NCBI GenBank assembly: GCA_045646905.1
Contig: JAZRLP010000026.1
Coordinates: forward strand, 124,001-188,000
Direction of reading: 5' to 3'
DNA: 64,000 nucleotides
From: RGIG4079 sp045646905
GTDB taxonomy: Bacteria > Bacteroidota > Bacteroidia > Bacteroidales > Muribaculaceae
Shown here: positions 1-8,291 of the stretch, piece by piece
Layout of the letters: every line of letters starts with the position of its first letter
Numbering within the stretch: position 1 is the stretch's first letter
Translations under genes and position numbers: made by a program
Notes under the pieces: generated by a model
What the model was told of the DNA's origin: nothing
The model's input: the letters and a program-made list of their open reading frames with translations, nothing else
Databases searched by the model: none

Positions 1-1532
1 ACGCGAGCAACTTCGGTTTTGCCCACACCTGTAGGTCCTACAAACAATAGGCTTGCTTGTGGTTTGTGGTCGTCGGTCAGCCCGGCACGAGCTGTTAGCA
101 CCGATTCTACTACTTGGTTTATAGCCTCGTCTTGGCCAAAGATGAGGTTGCGCATATTGTCGCCAAGGTTGCGAAGTGGGGTAGTGTCGTTGTCGTCGAG
201 TATTTTAGTTTCGACATTGCCGAGTTGTGCCACAATCGAATCAATCAAGTCGTTGTGGATAACTTGTTTTTTGTAACCTTTAAGAGGGTTAAGTTCGCGA
301 TATGCCCCAGCTTCATCGATGATGTCGATGGCGCTATCGGGGAGTGCTTTGCCCGATAGGAATCGTTTGCTTAATTTTACGGCTCGTTCGGTAACACCTG
401 GGGCGATGCGTATGTCGTGGTATTTCTCAAATCGGCGTTTCACACCGTTGAGAATTTCTATGGCTTCTTGTTGAGAAGGCTCTTCGATGTCAATGCGACG
501 GAATCGACGAAGGAAACGATTGTGGCCATCGAGATGGCGTGTTACATCTTCAAATGTAGTGATGCCAATAAATCGCAATGCTTCATCATCGAGGTAGGGC
601 AATAGCATGCCGGTGAGGTCGCGAGAACCATTGGCATCACCTTTGCTCCCAGCAAGGGTGTGAATGTCGTCAATCACGATTATGCCACCACCAAGTTGCT
701 TGATGCCATTCATTGTTGATGCGATGCGTTGTTCAATATCGCCTTGATACTGCGCGTTTGCAAGGATTGAGGCAACCGATAGTTCATAGACTGGTAATTG
801 TGAAATTTTTGATGGATATGAATCGAGTTGTACCACAAATCCTTTTACGATAGCCGATTTGCCCACGCCGGGCTCGCCTACGATGAGCGCATTGTTTTTA
901 TCGCATCGGCATAATGCTTGTGCTAGTCGAGCCATTTCTTTTTTGCGACCAACGATGGCTTTTGATGTGTCACCGCGCAATAGGTTGAGGTCGGTGATGT
1001 ATTTCATCCATTCGTTTGATGATTTGGGTGACGAAACGGCATAATCATCGCTGTCGGCAAGGTCGTGTCCTCGAAGACTTTTACCATCGAGGGTCATGAT
1101 GAAACTTATTATTTCGGAAATTTCCTTGTCCGAAACATATTTGGCAAATATGCTGTTGCATAAGCATTCAGTAGTGTTGAGAATGGCGATAACAATGGCC
1201 GCAGCAGGAACGGGTACATCGCCTTCGTATTGAATTACTTTGCGAGCATCGGTAATTGCTTTGTTCATTAGACTCGACAAAGTAGGTTCGGTTTCCTCAT
1301 CGACTTGTGGGATAAGTTCGTTTAATATTTTGCTGATCTCTTCGGAGAGCCGTTCAAACTTGTCGCCAAATCGATTGTTGCCATCGGCAAAGTTGCAATA
1401 GCTTGAGATTGCCATCATAAAATGCTCGGGCATGATGAATTCATGTTGCATGATGGTGGCAATTTGGTGTGCATCATTAAGAATATCTCTTGCAAAAGGA
1501 GATATGTTTAGATTATTGATGATATTCGACAT
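1..1532 (-). CDS. clpA: ClpA, ATPase subunit of the Clp protease (partial, C-terminus off the left edge)
   Basis: This is the AAA+ unfoldase that feeds substrates to ClpP in the cytoplasm. About 510 N-terminal codons are present and the frame runs open to base 1. The start ATG (1532-1530) gives an N-terminal Clp repeat domain beginning MSNIINNLNISPFARDI. The D1 Walker A motif GEPGVGKS lies near residue 218 and the D2 Walker A motif GPTGVGKT near residue 499, almost the positions known for E. coli ClpA, so this is ClpA rather than ClpB or ClpC. Roughly 240 residues of D2 are missing beyond the window. The gene follows clpS by 12 nt and is probably co-transcribed with it from the clpS promoter. 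Confidence 0.93.
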   Translation of the reverse strand, partial: MSNIINNLNISPFARDILNDAHQIATIMQHEFIMPEHFMMAISSYCNFADGNNRFGDKFERLSEEISKILNELIPQVDEETEPTLSSLMNKAITDARKVIQYEGDVPVPAAAIVIAILNTTECLCNSIFAKYVSDKEISEIISFIMTLDGKSLRGHDLADSDDYAVSSPKSSNEWMKYITDLNLLRGDTSKAIVGRKKEMARLAQALCRCDKNNALIVGEPGVGKSAIVKGFVVQLDSYPSKISQLPVYELSVASILANAQYQGDIEQRIASTMNGIKQLGGGIIVIDDIHTLAGSKGDANGSRDLTGMLLPYLDDEALRFIGITTFEDVTRHLDGHNRFLRRFRRIDIEEPSQQEAIEILNGVKRRFEKYHDIRIAPGVTERAVKLSKRFLSGKALPDSAIDIIDEAGAYRELNPLKGYKKQVIHNDLIDSIVAQLGNVETKILDDNDTTPLRNLGDNMRNLIFGQDEAINQVVESVLTARAGLTDDHKPQASLLFVGPTGVGKTEVAR

Positions 1533-1544
1533 AAATATATGCTT

Positions 1545-1850
1545 TTATGATTTTTGATTAACAGTTATTTGTAATGGAAACCCTTCACCTCGAGCCAACG
1601 ATGTAGCCTTGTCGGCTTTAGATTGAGCAATGTCATAAATATATGTGCCTACGACTGCCTCGCCATTTTCGTGAATATGCAATGTTAGATTCATTGCCTC
1701 ATCTTGATTTTTGTTGAAGATTGTTTCAAGAATCATAACAACAAAATCATAAGTGGTGATATCATCATTGTGGATTATGACATCATACATGGGTGGCTTG
1801 CGTTCGCGAAAGCGGGTAGTGGTTTTAGATGAGGATTGATGTTGTTCCAT
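1545..1850 (-). CDS. clpS: ClpS, adaptor for ClpAP (N-end rule)
   Basis: Protein of 101 aa. Family role: ClpS binds N-degron substrates and delivers them to the ClpA N-domain. The core shows the family signature: a variable N-terminal tail, then PPMYDVIIHNDDITTYDFVV (substrate-pocket region around residues 19-38), and a C-terminal segment ending in LARGEGFPLQITV. It is the first gene of the clpS-clpA pair. A consensus promoter ends only 4 nt before the ATG, so the mRNA may have almost no leader. Confidence 0.95.
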   Translation of the reverse strand: MEQHQSSSKTTTRFRERKPPMYDVIIHNDDITTYDFVVMILETIFNKNQDEAMNLTLHIHENGEAVVGTYIYDIAQSKADKATSLARGEGFPLQITVNQKS

Positions 1851-1854
1851 AGTG

Positions 1855-1885
1855 CAAATTTAATGAGTTTCTTTCTTTTTGCCAA
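1855..1885 (-). promoter_or_regulatory. clpS promoter, Bacteroidota type, possibly leaderless
   Basis: Read on the minus strand there is a -33 TTG (1885-1883), a 20-nt spacer, and a -7 TAAATTTG (1862-1855). The clpS ATG begins at 1850, about where transcription would be expected to start. Confidence 0.7.
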
Positions 1886-1912
1886 TATTATAATGTGTAT
1901 TAATAAAAAAAT

Positions 1913-1940
1913 AACCACTACCTCAAGCGAGATAGTGGTT
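1913..1940 (-). terminator. Terminator after the SLC45-like transporter
   Basis: Stem AACCACTA/TAGTGGTT is extended by CTC/GAG around an AAGC loop, with one A/C mismatch. On the minus strand it is followed by a run of T (TTATTTTTTTA). It separates the transporter (ending at 1963) from clpS. Confidence 0.8.
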
Positions 1941-1962
1941 GGTTTAAGTGGGTGAATAATCT

Positions 1963-3783
1963 TTATTGCTTGTTTTGAGAACCGTAAGTTTCTTTTACGT
2001 TCCAAACAAATATTGCTCCGATTATGAGTAGAACACCAGAAATTGTAAGCATAAACACTGATTGAGCAGTGCCATTTGGCGCAATTGGTAATAAAGATAA
2101 AATACTTCCGCCAATTGATGCTGCAATGATTTGAGGCAAGCAAATTGTACAATTGAAAAGACCTAAATATGAACCAATGTTATTGCCAGATAGAGCATTG
2201 GTAAGAATCGTGAATGGCATAGCTAGCATAGCAGCCCAAGCACAACCGATTAAAGCATAAGAGATGGCAAGTAAATATTGTGAGTTAAGGATGTATATAG
2301 ATAAGAAGCCGATAGCTCCGATAATTAGACTTATTGAGTATCCAAGTTTGCGATTTTTGAAGCGGGGGAGGATTATTGCCCACAATACAGCAGCAATCCC
2401 TTGAATAGCTAATAATATACCATTCCAGTCACCAGCAGCTTGATATTGTTCGGTTTCAGCATTTAATACGATTTTTTTTATCAATTTAACATCTGAAGAT
2501 TTTCTAAATTGAACTTTTGCGGTGTCTTCTAAAACATATTTATTTGAATGTTTCTCTTTAACTGCAATACTTGCTAAAGTGAGAGTTTGTTTGTCTTTAA
2601 TTTGAGAGAATGCAGTTGTGGTAGTCGCACTATCATTCACTGTTATATTTTTGCCATCAATATTTATAATTGCTCCAGATGTGGCGAATTTTTCTCCAGC
2701 AAGGTGTTTGTAAATTCCCTTTTCAGAAAACATAAGGCCGTCTTTTACAATGGTGTCATTCCCGATGCAAATAGTGTTGCCAGCATTGAATTTTCCATCT
2801 ATTGTAGCACCACAGATGGCTAATTTACCTTTATTAATGATTATTGTGTTCTCATTAAATAAGTAGTTACTTTTGTATTCTTTTATTGAATCAGATGGAT
2901 TAGTGTTATATGTGTGGACAGAAATACCTTCGTATTTTTCAATTGAAGGACAATTAAAGGCATGTCCTGCAATAGCATCAACAGAGTATGACCACATGTA
3001 CAAAAATGCCGCCCAGCAAAAGAATTGAACAAGACCTACTGTCCAAAATACTTTTGGCGCTTTAGCCAATAATTTAAATAAATTGTCTTTTTTTTCTTCT
3101 TTTGTAGCATCTGAAGATCCATTATATTCGGCATATTCTTTCGGTGGGAATTCTTTTACTTTCCAGAATGTATAGAAAACACATAATACTAATACTGCGG
3201 CTCCAAGATAGAATGAATATGTGACTGTTTCTGGAACTTCTCCTTCGGGAGCTGTTTTGCAAAAGAACCAAGCTAAAACAAAAGGTGCTGCGTATCCAAC
3301 AACAGAACCAGCATTGCAAATGAAACTTTGAATAGAGTAAGCAAGCCCTTTTTGTTTTTCGTTAACCATGTCTCCAACAAGCATTTTGAATGGTTGCATT
3401 GCCATATTAATTGAGGTGTCAAGGAACATCAGCATTACTAAACCAAACATAATCGCTGAAGAAATGCTTAATCCAAGGCTTCCTGAATTAGGAAGAAAAC
3501 ACATTACAATAACGGCAGCTAATGCTCCGATAATGAGGTATGGTAATCTGCGACCAAAACGAGTCCATGTTCGGTCACTTGCAGAACCAATAATAGGTTG
3601 CACTATTAAGCCCATAAGAGGAGGAAGGATCCAAAAGTAACTTAAGTCATGAGGGTCTGCTCCGATGGTTGAGAATATACGACTAACTTGTGCACTTTGA
3701 AGTGCATAAGCAATTTGTACGCCAAAGAAACCGAAACTCAAATTCCAAAGTTTCCAAAAACTTAAATCAGGTTTTGTTTTCAT
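1963..3783 (-). CDS. SLC45/GPH-like MFS sugar transporter with a large periplasmic insert
   Basis: Protein of 606 aa, inner-membrane secondary transporter, probably sugar/H+ symport. The N-terminal half has about six membrane segments with the MFS loop motif SDRTWTRFGRRLPY (residues 69-82) and LDTSINMAMQPFKMLVGDMV (121-140), typical of the SLC45/GPH group. A charged central loop (209-243) precedes TM7 (about 244-268). Residues about 272-446 form a hydrophilic, beta-rich segment between TM7 and TM8, where relatives usually have a short loop. TM8-12 follow. The substrate is not readable from the sequence; maltose or sucrose type is only a family-level guess. It lies 33 nt downstream of nfo on the same strand and may be partly co-transcribed. 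Confidence 0.85.
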   Translation of the reverse strand: MKTKPDLSFWKLWNLSFGFFGVQIAYALQSAQVSRIFSTIGADPHDLSYFWILPPLMGLIVQPIIGSASDRTWTRFGRRLPYLIIGALAAVIVMCFLPNSGSLGLSISSAIMFGLVMLMFLDTSINMAMQPFKMLVGDMVNEKQKGLAYSIQSFICNAGSVVGYAAPFVLAWFFCKTAPEGEVPETVTYSFYLGAAVLVLCVFYTFWKVKEFPPKEYAEYNGSSDATKEEKKDNLFKLLAKAPKVFWTVGLVQFFCWAAFLYMWSYSVDAIAGHAFNCPSIEKYEGISVHTYNTNPSDSIKEYKSNYLFNENTIIINKGKLAICGATIDGKFNAGNTICIGNDTIVKDGLMFSEKGIYKHLAGEKFATSGAIINIDGKNITVNDSATTTTAFSQIKDKQTLTLASIAVKEKHSNKYVLEDTAKVQFRKSSDVKLIKKIVLNAETEQYQAAGDWNGILLAIQGIAAVLWAIILPRFKNRKLGYSISLIIGAIGFLSIYILNSQYLLAISYALIGCAWAAMLAMPFTILTNALSGNNIGSYLGLFNCTICLPQIIAASIGGSILSLLPIAPNGTAQSVFMLTISGVLLIIGAIFVWNVKETYGSQNKQ

Positions 3784-3816
3784 GTTTTAAAATGTAAGTT
3801 GATATAATTATTAAAT

Positions 3817-4659
3817 TTATTTTTTTAGTGATTTTAACCAAGCAATTTCTTGAGCCCAAATTGATTCATCGGGAGTTTCAAGAATCAATGGTATGTTGTC
3901 CATGCGAGGGTCGTTCATCAAGAATGAGAAGAAATCGGCACCAAGCACTCCATTGCCGAGTGTTTCATGGCGGTCAACTTTCGATGCAAGACCTTTTTTA
4001 GTGTCGTTGAGGTGCATACCACTTAAATACTTGAATCCAATAATCTCATCAAAACGACGCCAAGTGTCGGCATAACCATCAATGGTTGATAGGTCATAAC
4101 CAGCAGCAAAAGCATGGCAAGAGTCGATGCATACACCCACACGCGATTTGTCTTCTATTTTATCTATTATATGTGCTATTTGCTCAAATGAAAAGCCGAG
4201 GTTTGAGCCTTGTCCGGCTGTGTTTTCAATAACAGCTTTCACGCCCGAAGTTTTTTCAAGCGTGAGATTTATTGAAGCAGCAATTAGGTCGAGGCAGTCG
4301 TCGGCTGGCATCATATTGAGATGGCTTCCAGGGTGGAAGTTGAGCATGGTGAGGCCTAATTGCTCGCAGCGTTGCATTTCGTCGAGGAAAGCTTCGCGTG
4401 ATTTCTCGAGTTTATCAGCCTCGGGGGCTCCAAGGTTGATGAGATAACTATCGTGAGGTAGAATCTTGTCGGAAGTATAGCCATATTTTTCGCAGTTTTC
4501 TTTGAATGCGATGGCTTCTTTTTCGCTGATGGGTTTAGATGCCCATCGTGATGGGTTGCGAGTAAACAATGCAAAAGCGTCGGCACCAATAGCATGTGCA
4601 TTAATTGGCGCTTGACTCACTCCGTTACTTGCTGAAACATGTGCTCCTATGAGTTTCAT
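3817..4659 (-). CDS. nfo: Endonuclease IV (AP endonuclease)
   Basis: Protein of 280 aa, full length for the family. It cleaves DNA 5' of abasic sites in base-excision repair. Zn-binding and active-site segments of the TIM barrel are all visible: IGAHVSASNG at the N-terminus, NFHPGSHL, ENTAGQGSNLGFSFEQI, VCIDSCHAFAAGYD, HLNDTKKG, RHETLGNG and the terminal LETPDE. A -7 box TATCTTTG lies at 4702-4695 on the minus strand, about 36 nt before the ATG. Confidence 0.96.
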   Translation of the reverse strand: MKLIGAHVSASNGVSQAPINAHAIGADAFALFTRNPSRWASKPISEKEAIAFKENCEKYGYTSDKILPHDSYLINLGAPEADKLEKSREAFLDEMQRCEQLGLTMLNFHPGSHLNMMPADDCLDLIAASINLTLEKTSGVKAVIENTAGQGSNLGFSFEQIAHIIDKIEDKSRVGVCIDSCHAFAAGYDLSTIDGYADTWRRFDEIIGFKYLSGMHLNDTKKGLASKVDRHETLGNGVLGADFFSFLMNDPRMDNIPLILETPDESIWAQEIAWLKSLKK

Positions 4660-4694
4660 AATGTTGATATATCTTATATGAAATTTCTAACTTA

Positions 4695-4702
4695 CAAAGA
4701 TA
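4695..4702 (-). promoter_or_regulatory. nfo promoter -7 box
   Basis: TATCTTTG matches the Bacteroidota -7 consensus TAnnTTTG on the minus strand. No clear -33 element was found at 19-21 nt spacing. Confidence 0.5.
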
Positions 4703-4818
4703 CTAAACACTTTTGATTTTATAATTAAAATAGGTTCAAAAACAAACGAAAAACGATTAAAAGGTGGAAAAGTTGTGAGGCAAATCAAAAAAATAGGGAG
4801 AATTGCAAAGAAAGTTGT

Positions 4819-4826
4819 ATCTTTGT
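4819..4826 (+). promoter_or_regulatory. -7 box of the rRNA methyltransferase-radA operon, possibly leaderless
   Basis: TATCTTTG ends 6 nt before the ATG at 4833, which puts the expected transcription start on or next to the start codon. No -33 TTG is at the usual spacing. Confidence 0.5.
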
Positions 4827-4832
4827 TTTATT

Positions 4833-5591
4833 ATGATAGAACTTACTAATAATTTGCGAAAAATGGTGGCATCTCTTGGCAATGCTCGAAGCCGAAGGGA
4901 AGAAAAATGTTTTATTGCCGAGGGGACAAAGTGCGTGTGTGATACATGGAACGCATTTAAGTGTCGCTATCTTTTTGCTACATCGGCATGGGTTGATGCT
5001 CACGCTCATGAACTACCTGGATCACAGCCTATTGTAGTGAAACGCGTTGATATGGAGCGCATGAGCCAGTTGTCAACTCCATCTCAAGTATTGGCAGTGT
5101 ATGAGTTGCCCGAAGTGAAATTTGATGAAGCATCGTTATCGTCAAATCTTGTTATAGCACTTGACCGTGTGCAAGACCCTGGTAATTTGGGTACCATTAT
5201 GCGCATTGCCGATTGGTTTGGCATCACTGATATAGTTTGCTCTTCCGACACGGTTGATGTTTATAATCCTAAGGTGGTTCAAGCTACGATGGGGGCAATT
5301 TCGCGAGTAAAGGTGCATTATCTCGACCTTGTTGATTTGATTAAGCGTAATCCCGATGTGCCAGTTTATGGTACCTTCCTTGATGGTCGAAATATATATG
5401 AGACATCGTTGACTCCTCATGGTATTGTAGTGATGGGAAATGAGGGGCAAGGGATATCTAATGAAGTGGGAGACTTGATAAAACGCCGATTATTTATCCC
5501 CTCATATCCACAAGAACGACCCACATCAGAGTCGCTTAATGTGGGAATGGCTACGGCAATAACTATAGCCGAGTTCCGACGCAGAATGTAA
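4833..5591 (+). CDS. TrmH/SpoU-family RNA 2'-O-methyltransferase
   Basis: Protein of 252 aa from the chosen ATG. A longer reading from a TTG at 4803 is possible, but its extra residues overlap the -7 box and are unlike the family N-terminus. The N-terminal substrate-binding part (EEKCFIAEGTKCV) is followed by the SPOUT knot motifs: NLGTIMRIADWFG, VVMGNEGQGIS and IPSYPQERPTSESLNVGMA. Family members transfer a methyl group from SAM to ribose 2'-OH in rRNA or tRNA; the target base cannot be told here. radA starts 25 nt downstream, so the two probably form an operon. Confidence 0.9.
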   Translation: MIELTNNLRKMVASLGNARSRREEKCFIAEGTKCVCDTWNAFKCRYLFATSAWVDAHAHELPGSQPIVVKRVDMERMSQLSTPSQVLAVYELPEVKFDEASLSSNLVIALDRVQDPGNLGTIMRIADWFGITDIVCSSDTVDVYNPKVVQATMGAISRVKVHYLDLVDLIKRNPDVPVYGTFLDGRNIYETSLTPHGIVVMGNEGQGISNEVGDLIKRRLFIPSYPQERPTSESLNVGMATAITIAEFRRRM

Positions 5592-5616
5592 TAATAGAAA
5601 ATAACACACAATTTAT

Positions 5617-6978
5617 ATGGCAAAAGTAAAATCAATGTGGTTTTGTAACTCATGTGGTGCCGATTCTCCTAAATGGGAGGGTCGATGTCCTTCGTGTGGC
5701 GAGTGGGGAACACTTGTTGAGGAGAAAGTGAGTGCAAAACAAAGTAAGGGTTCTAAATCTACTCGTGTGGCCAAGAGCGTTCCTCAAAAAGTGTCGGAAA
5801 TCAAGGCTATGAATGAACCTCGCATTCACATGCCAAGTGAGGAATTGAATCGTGTGCTTGGTGGTGGGCTTGTTGCTGGTTCATTGGTGCTGATAGGTGG
5901 TGAACCAGGTATTGGTAAATCGACATTGGTGCTACAAAATATACTCTCAATCAAGTCAAAAACAATATTGTATGTGTCGGGCGAGGAGAGTGCTACTCAA
6001 CTTAAATTGCGAGCCGATCGCATAGGTCGTCAGAGTGATAATTGCTATATCGTGTGTGAAACATCGCTCGAAAATATCTTTGACCACATTGAAGAAATAC
6101 AACCTCAAATTCTTATTGTTGACTCAATTCAAACGATTGCTACTGATGCTATTGAATCATCGGCAGGTAGTGTGAGTCAAGTGCGCGAATGTTCGGCTCA
6201 ATTACTCAAATATGCCAAAGAGAGTGGAGTGCCAGTGTTACTAATTGGTCACATTAATAAAGAGGGTAGCATAGCCGGACCTAAAGTGCTTGAGCATATT
6301 GTTGATGCTGTGTTGCAGTTTGAGGGTGACCGTCAATATATGTATCGCATTCTTCGCTCTATAAAGAACCGTTTTGGTAGTACATCAGAATTGGGAATAT
6401 ATGAAATGTGTCAACGAGGATTGCGTGAAGTAACCAATCCGTCGGAGATGCTTTTGTCGCATAGTGATGAAGAATTGTCGGGTGTTGCGATTGGAGTAAC
6501 GCTCGAAGGGATTCGTCCATTTTTGATTGAGTCACAGGCATTGGTGAGTACGGCTGCCTATGGTACACCTCAACGCTCGGTAACAGGCTTTGACTCCAAG
6601 CGCATGAATATGCTCCTCGCTGTGCTTGAAAAACGCGTGGGCTTCAAACTCGTGCAAAAAGATGTGTTCTTAAATATCGCAGGGGGCTTGAAGGTAAATG
6701 ATCCGGCACTTGATTTGGCTGTTATATGTGCAATACTTTCGTCAAATGTTGATATGGCAATACCTAAAGGGGTGTGTATGTCGGGCGAAGTGGGGTTGTC
6801 GGGCGAAATACGACCTATCACTCGCATAGAGCAACGCATCATGGAGGCTGAGAAGCTTGGCATGAAAACCATCATAATACCTCGCAACAATCTCAAAGGC
6901 ATCAATACCTCACGACTAAAAATAAAAATCGTAGAGGTTGCCAAAGTCGAAGAGGCATTTAGGATGTTGTTTGCATAG
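5617..6978 (+). CDS. radA: RadA, branch-migration ATPase in recombinational repair
   Basis: Protein of 453 aa, standard length. Domains in order: an N-terminal C4 zinc finger (CNSCG at residue 10, CPSCGEW at 25); a RecA-like ATPase with Walker A GEPGIGKST; the RadA-specific KNRFG motif (SIKNRFGSTSELG); and a C-terminal Lon-protease-like domain without the catalytic role (GGLKVNDPALDLAV, SGEVGLSGEIRPI). RadA works with RecA in processing recombination intermediates. It is the second gene after the SPOUT methyltransferase and is followed by a terminator-like hairpin at 7007-7033. Confidence 0.97.
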   Translation: MAKVKSMWFCNSCGADSPKWEGRCPSCGEWGTLVEEKVSAKQSKGSKSTRVAKSVPQKVSEIKAMNEPRIHMPSEELNRVLGGGLVAGSLVLIGGEPGIGKSTLVLQNILSIKSKTILYVSGEESATQLKLRADRIGRQSDNCYIVCETSLENIFDHIEEIQPQILIVDSIQTIATDAIESSAGSVSQVRECSAQLLKYAKESGVPVLLIGHINKEGSIAGPKVLEHIVDAVLQFEGDRQYMYRILRSIKNRFGSTSELGIYEMCQRGLREVTNPSEMLLSHSDEELSGVAIGVTLEGIRPFLIESQALVSTAAYGTPQRSVTGFDSKRMNMLLAVLEKRVGFKLVQKDVFLNIAGGLKVNDPALDLAVICAILSSNVDMAIPKGVCMSGEVGLSGEIRPITRIEQRIMEAEKLGMKTIIIPRNNLKGINTSRLKIKIVEVAKVEEAFRMLFA

Positions 6979-7006
6979 TATAATAGGTTATAGATTGAAA
7001 TAATAT

Positions 7007-7033
7007 AAGGCGAGTTATACTCGCTTTTATTTT
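7007..7033 (+). terminator. radA terminator
   Basis: Stem GCGAG/CTCGC (7010-7014 and 7020-7024), with flanking AA/TT pairs and a TTATA loop, is followed by a long T-rich run. Confidence 0.7.
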
Positions 7034-7103
7034 TTTTGAGAAAAAAGTGAAAGGATTTAGAATGTTGTGCGTCTAATGTGTAGAAACATTTAATAAAACT
7101 GCA

Positions 7104-7586
7104 ATGGATAATGTAGAAATTGAATTTACCAGAATGATTGAGAAACAGAAGAAAACAATCTATACTGTTTGTTATTTCTTTTCAAAGGATTCTGATGAAG
7201 TAAATGATTTATTTCAAGAAGTACTCATTAATTTATGGAATGGATATAAATCATTTAGAGGTGAAAGTGAGATTAAAACATGGGTTTGGCGAGTAAGTCT
7301 TAATACTTGCAACACTCAAGAGCGAAAGAAGAAGCGACGAGTACAAACTATTCCTTTAACAATGGATGTAGATTTATACAATGACACCGATGTTAAGAGT
7401 AAGCAGATTCAGATGCTTTATAATAGAATAAATCGTTTAGATGTATTCGATCGAGCAATAATCTTGCTGTGGCTTGAAAATATGAGTTATCAAGATATTG
7501 CGAATGTTATGGGGTTAACGGTTGCTAATGTTACAACACGTTTATTTCGCATTAAAGAACAACTAAAATCTATGTCTAACAACTAA
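7104..7586 (+). CDS. Extracytoplasmic-function-type RNA polymerase sigma factor
   Basis: Protein of 160 aa. The sigma-70 region 2 is seen around DEVNDLFQEVLINLWNGYKSF (residues about 31-51), and region 4 as a helix-turn-helix near the C-terminus (MSYQDIANVMGLTVANVTTR). There is no region 3, as usual in ECF sigmas. The downstream membrane protein starts 12 nt after the stop and is the likely partner. A 12-bp direct repeat, AACTAAAATCTA, occurs at 7561-7572 and 7581-7592 across the stop codon. Confidence 0.88.
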   Translation: MDNVEIEFTRMIEKQKKTIYTVCYFFSKDSDEVNDLFQEVLINLWNGYKSFRGESEIKTWVWRVSLNTCNTQERKKKRRVQTIPLTMDVDLYNDTDVKSKQIQMLYNRINRLDVFDRAIILLWLENMSYQDIANVMGLTVANVTTRLFRIKEQLKSMSNN

Positions 7587-7598
7587 AATCTACTCATT

Positions 7599-8180
7599 AT
7601 GGCACAAATAATAGAAATGGAAGAATTGCAAGAACTGAAAGAGCAATTCAACCTCATCTCTGAAAAATTAGAAAAACAACAAATTATAAATGAAACGCTG
7701 ATAAAAGAGTCAATGACAAAAAAAATATCTTATGTAGAAAGAGTTCAAAAACGGTATTTTATTGTTGCGATATTGGTTAGTCCGTTGATATTGGCGCTCT
7801 TATTGCTATATAAGGCTCATTGGGTAGCTGTTTTGTTTGTGTTAGGAGCATTAGGCCTTGAAGCGTATTTGCATTACCGAACGTTTCGCACTTTAAATCC
7901 AAAAGGACTTATGGATTTAGGATTAGTTGATGCGATGGAACGAGTCTCACGATTTAAGAAGAATTTTAATATTGTGACATGGGTGATGGTTATTCCAGCT
8001 TTTGCAATATTTATATTGTTTATTGGCTTAATAACCAATTATACATTCCATTTAGGTACAATGATATATTATGGCGTATTTGTTTCAGTTGCAATGATAT
8101 TGGAATTTGTGAGAAAAAGAAAACTATTTGCTCGACTTGATGAGGTGCTAAAACAAATCAAAGAATTAAGAGAGAATTAA
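7599..8180 (+). CDS. Membrane protein paired with the sigma factor (function unknown, anti-sigma candidate)
   Basis: Protein of 193 aa that I do not assign to a named family. Residues 1-45 form a charged, probably coiled-coil N-terminal helix (EMEELQELKEQFNLISEKLE). Four hydrophobic segments follow in two pairs (about 53-72, 74-90, 124-147 and 150-168), then a basic cytoplasmic tail ending in a short helix. The pairing with a sigma gene 12 nt upstream suggests control of sigma activity at the membrane, but no canonical anti-sigma zinc motif is visible. Confidence 0.6.
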   Translation: MAQIIEMEELQELKEQFNLISEKLEKQQIINETLIKESMTKKISYVERVQKRYFIVAILVSPLILALLLLYKAHWVAVLFVLGALGLEAYLHYRTFRTLNPKGLMDLGLVDAMERVSRFKKNFNIVTWVMVIPAFAIFILFIGLITNYTFHLGTMIYYGVFVSVAMILEFVRKRKLFARLDEVLKQIKELREN

Positions 8181-8194
8181 TATTAAAAATAACA

Positions 8195-8240
8195 AGATGA
8201 TGAAAATAGGGAGTCCCGAAATACTCGGAACTCCCTATTT
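8195..8240. repeat. Hairpin repeat, copy 1 (terminator-like)
   Basis: A 46-bp unit matches 9277-9322 at 45 of 46 positions in the same orientation. It folds as an 11-bp outer stem (AAATAGGGAGT with ACTCCCTATTT) and a short inner CCGA/TCGG stem. It probably terminates both the sigma operon (+) and the nuclease gene (-). Past the hairpin, 8245-8257 again matches 9337-9349, which is the 3' end of the HD gene. Confidence 0.85.
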
Positions 8241-8291
8241 TCATATTTGTGTTAATTAGTCATTGCTGATGTGATTAAAATTGTCGCATAA

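Noticed and set aside
4803..4832. Longer N-terminus of the rRNA methyltransferase from a TTG start
   Set aside because: It would overlap the -7 box, and the added residues do not look like the family N-terminus.
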